Source: Clostridium sp. 12(A) (lineage in GTDB: Bacteria; Bacillota; Clostridia; Lachnospirales; Lachnospiraceae). Taken from it: DNA of 64,000 nt. Positions 62,125 to 64,000 of this stretch are shown here, piece after piece (position 1 is the stretch's first letter; each line of letters begins with the position of its first letter). The notes below the pieces were generated by a model. The model was not told the origin of the DNA, searched no databases, and saw only the letters and a list, made by a program, of their open reading frames with translations. Location of the stretch: positions 248,001 to 312,000 of the forward strand of contig JAGI01000003.1 in assembly GCA_000526575.1 (NCBI GenBank), read 5' to 3'. Both the position numbers and the translations under genes were made by a program.

Positions 62125-63888
62125 TTACAATTGATTGGCGAGCTTCAAAATATCTTCTACGATTAATTCCTTTGTCAGCCGATTCTTTTTAAGAACTTCC
62201 TTCACATCATATCTATCCAGGAATTCTTTTTTCAGACCGTAATTCAATACCTTCATGGGAGACGGGCCATAGAATCTGGTAATCTTCTCTCCAAAACCGC
62301 CGTCCAAAATTCCATCCTCGATTGTTATTACTATCTCATGGTCTACCTTTAACTCCTCAAGCAATTTCTCATCGATTCCGGTGATAAACCTGGGATTGAT
62401 GAGTGTTGGCTGTAAGCCTGTAGCCTTTTTAATTTCATCAGCCACCTCTTTGCCAAGGGAATAAAAGGTTCCAAGTGCCACGATAGCAGCTTTTTTGCCC
62501 TTTTGTGTTACCTGATATTGATTTAAATTGTTAAAATCTGCATCTACAGGGTCACCGCCGGATATAATACCACCGCCTGGTACACGGATTGCTACCGGGT
62601 GTTCTTTTTGGGTTATGCTCCAGTCAAGCATGGCAAGATACTCTTCCTTTGTGGTTGGTGCAAGGTACACCAGGTTTGGTATGTTTGATATCATTGGAAT
62701 GTCGAAGAAACCAAGATGTGTGACATCGCTCATTCCATAGACTGAGGCTGCGAATATAAGGATGGCAGCCGGATTATTGTTGATACAAAGATCCTGAGAC
62801 AGCTGGTCATAGGTTCTCTGTAAAAATGTGCTGTAAACGCCGTATACCGGATTGCCTCCATTGGCTGCGATGCCGGAGGCAAGTGCAACGGCATGCTCTT
62901 CCGCAATTCCCACATCAACGAACTGGGAACCTACTTCCTTTCTTTTCTCCTCCGTAAATCCCATAACCGTAGGTGTTCCTGAGGTGATGGCAACTAATGT
63001 TTTATCTTCTTTCATTTTCTTCATGAGAAACTCACCAGTTAAGCCGGAGTAATTTTCACGGTCTGAGGAATACAGCGGTTTGCCGGTTTCCTTGTCAAAC
63101 GGCGCGCTGTAATGCCAGTTCTCCCGGTCTTGTTCCGCGGGAAGATATCCTTTTCCTTTTTGCGTGCAGATATGAACGACTACAGGATGATTGGAGTCTT
63201 TGACTTTTTTAAATGCTTCTATGAGCTTCTGTGTGTCATTTCCATCTTTCACAAAATGGTAATCAAGTCCCAGGGCTTTAAATAAGTTGCACTCTGCTTC
63301 TCCATTGGTATCACGAAGAAGCTTTAGATTTGAATACAGACCGCCGTGGTTCTCTGCGATGGACATGTCGTTGTCATTGACTACAATGATAAGGTTGCTT
63401 TTAAGCTCCGGGGCAAAATCAAGGCCTTCCAGCGCTTCTCCACCGCTTAATGAACCATCTCCGATGATTGCTATGATATTTTCTTTCTGGCCTTTTAAAT
63501 CTCTTGCCTTAGCCAGACCGCAGGCAAGGCTTACTGATGTTGATGTGTGTCCCAGAATAAAGAAATCGTGCTCGCTCTCATCCGGATTACTAAAGCCTGT
63601 TACATCGTTATAATGTTCTTCATAGAGGAACGAATCTTTTCTGCCGGTGAGCATTTTATGGCAATAGCTTTGGTGGGATATGTCATATACCATCTTATCT
63701 GTTGGAGAATCAAAAACATAGTGTAATGCAATGGTTGCCTCCACCATACCAAAGTTGGGACCAAAATGTCCTCCGTGTCTGCTTATCTTTTCCAGAAGTG
63801 CCAGTCGCATTTCTGCTGCTAAGTCTATAAGCTGTTCTTTATTTAACTTCCGTACGTCGGAAGGCTGATTGATCTGTTCTAAATACAT
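62125..63888 (-). CDS. dxs: 1-deoxy-D-xylulose-5-phosphate synthase-like enzyme, short form
   Basis: 587 aa, about 30-40 shorter than canonical Dxs. TPP-binding motif: IAIIGDGSLSGGEALEGLDF with VVNDNDMSIAEN. ISRHGGHFGPNFGMVEATIA carries the active-site His region, and the transketolase middle domain has QFVDVGIAEEHAVALASGIA. It condenses pyruvate and glyceraldehyde 3-phosphate for the MEP pathway and for thiamine and pyridoxal synthesis. The short length and isolation from other isoprenoid genes suggest a second, divergent Dxs; I cannot exclude a related transketolase-type reaction. Confidence 0.85.
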   Translation of the reverse strand: MYLEQINQPSDVRKLNKEQLIDLAAEMRLALLEKISRHGGHFGPNFGMVEATIALHYVFDSPTDKMVYDISHQSYCHKMLTGRKDSFLYEEHYNDVTGFSNPDESEHDFFILGHTSTSVSLACGLAKARDLKGQKENIIAIIGDGSLSGGEALEGLDFAPELKSNLIIVVNDNDMSIAENHGGLYSNLKLLRDTNGEAECNLFKALGLDYHFVKDGNDTQKLIEAFKKVKDSNHPVVVHICTQKGKGYLPAEQDRENWHYSAPFDKETGKPLYSSDRENYSGLTGEFLMKKMKEDKTLVAITSGTPTVMGFTEEKRKEVGSQFVDVGIAEEHAVALASGIAANGGNPVYGVYSTFLQRTYDQLSQDLCINNNPAAILIFAASVYGMSDVTHLGFFDIPMISNIPNLVYLAPTTKEEYLAMLDWSITQKEHPVAIRVPGGGIISGGDPVDADFNNLNQYQVTQKGKKAAIVALGTFYSLGKEVADEIKKATGLQPTLINPRFITGIDEKLLEELKVDHEIVITIEDGILDGGFGEKITRFYGPSPMKVLNYGLKKEFLDRYDVKEVLKKNRLTKELIVEDILKLANQL

Positions 63889-64000
63889 GTAATTCCTCCT
63901 GGCTTTCTTAAACTGCTATTTTCTATGATTTCTTCTTAATTCCATGACAGCTTGCCTGTATCCACTGCATGTTCATATCGTTCAATTTTATAATTCAGCC
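63889..64000. other. Upstream region of the dxs-like gene
   Basis: The gene has GGAGGAATT before its ATG. No clear promoter pair is visible before the window ends. Confidence 0.35.

Overview
The window looks like a chromosome segment from an anaerobic, moderately low-GC Firmicute of class Clostridia, most likely family Lachnospiraceae. The grounds are gene content and style: Clostridia-type FtsH, BMP-family nucleoside-type ABC transporter, Liv transporter, the rimP-nusA-rnpM-ylxQ-infB-rbfA-nrnA-truB-ribF operon order, strong GGAGG ribosome sites and sigma-A promoters. I cannot name the species from sequence alone. No rRNA, tRNA or CRISPR array was recognised.

Layout. 1-1905: the first two genes of a Wadjet (Jet) SMC-type plasmid/DNA defence operon, running off the left edge (jetA complete, jetB cut; jetC and jetD would lie outside). 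2152-6505: a dCache chemoreceptor and ftsH, each with its own promoter. 6646-11645: a four-gene BMP-type ABC importer (lipoprotein, double ATPase, two permeases), with a hairpin after the lipoprotein gene. 12071-13675: pyrG. 13879-18741: a complete branched-chain amino-acid-type (Liv) ABC operon in the order substrate protein, LivH, LivM, LivG, LivF. 19081-21159: a secreted M6-type metalloprotease. 21288-22331: a secreted SH3-NlpC/P60 cell-wall hydrolase. 22389-31102: the nusA-infB translation operon, whose IF2 carries an unusual 18-unit Gly/Arg/Gln repeat.

31368-39610 is the accessory region. An ABC ATPase and permease pair is followed by a second, 97%-identical copy of the last 45 codons of the permease. 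That copy is split by a 6.3-kb insertion that starts and ends with similar inverted sequences and is flanked by a TTTA duplication. The insertion holds a toxin-antitoxin-like pair, a decayed serine recombinase, and a very AT-rich two-gene unit: a 231-aa helical protein plus an ORC/CDC6-like ATPase with a C-terminal helix-hairpin-helix. It ends with an IS66-type tnpA remnant. The two-gene unit is the best candidate here for an undescribed defence or mobile-element system.

39611-55273 is a mosaic of small regulated units. They include MarR-pirin with the operator inside the promoter spacer, an alpha/beta hydrolase plus FNT channel beside a TetR regulator, an oligopeptide ABC operon (oppABCDF plus a small membrane protein), and a further degraded permease tail. 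After these come a DUF6508 protein, a TetR regulator with a matching operator in front of a small membrane protein, a FUSC-like membrane domain fused to a degenerate HAD domain, and a LysR regulator.

55302-63888: an aconitase-like hydratase divergent from a second LysR gene, a GH36 alpha-galactosidase, a small lipoprotein, and a short DXP-synthase-like enzyme followed by a small cysteine-containing protein.
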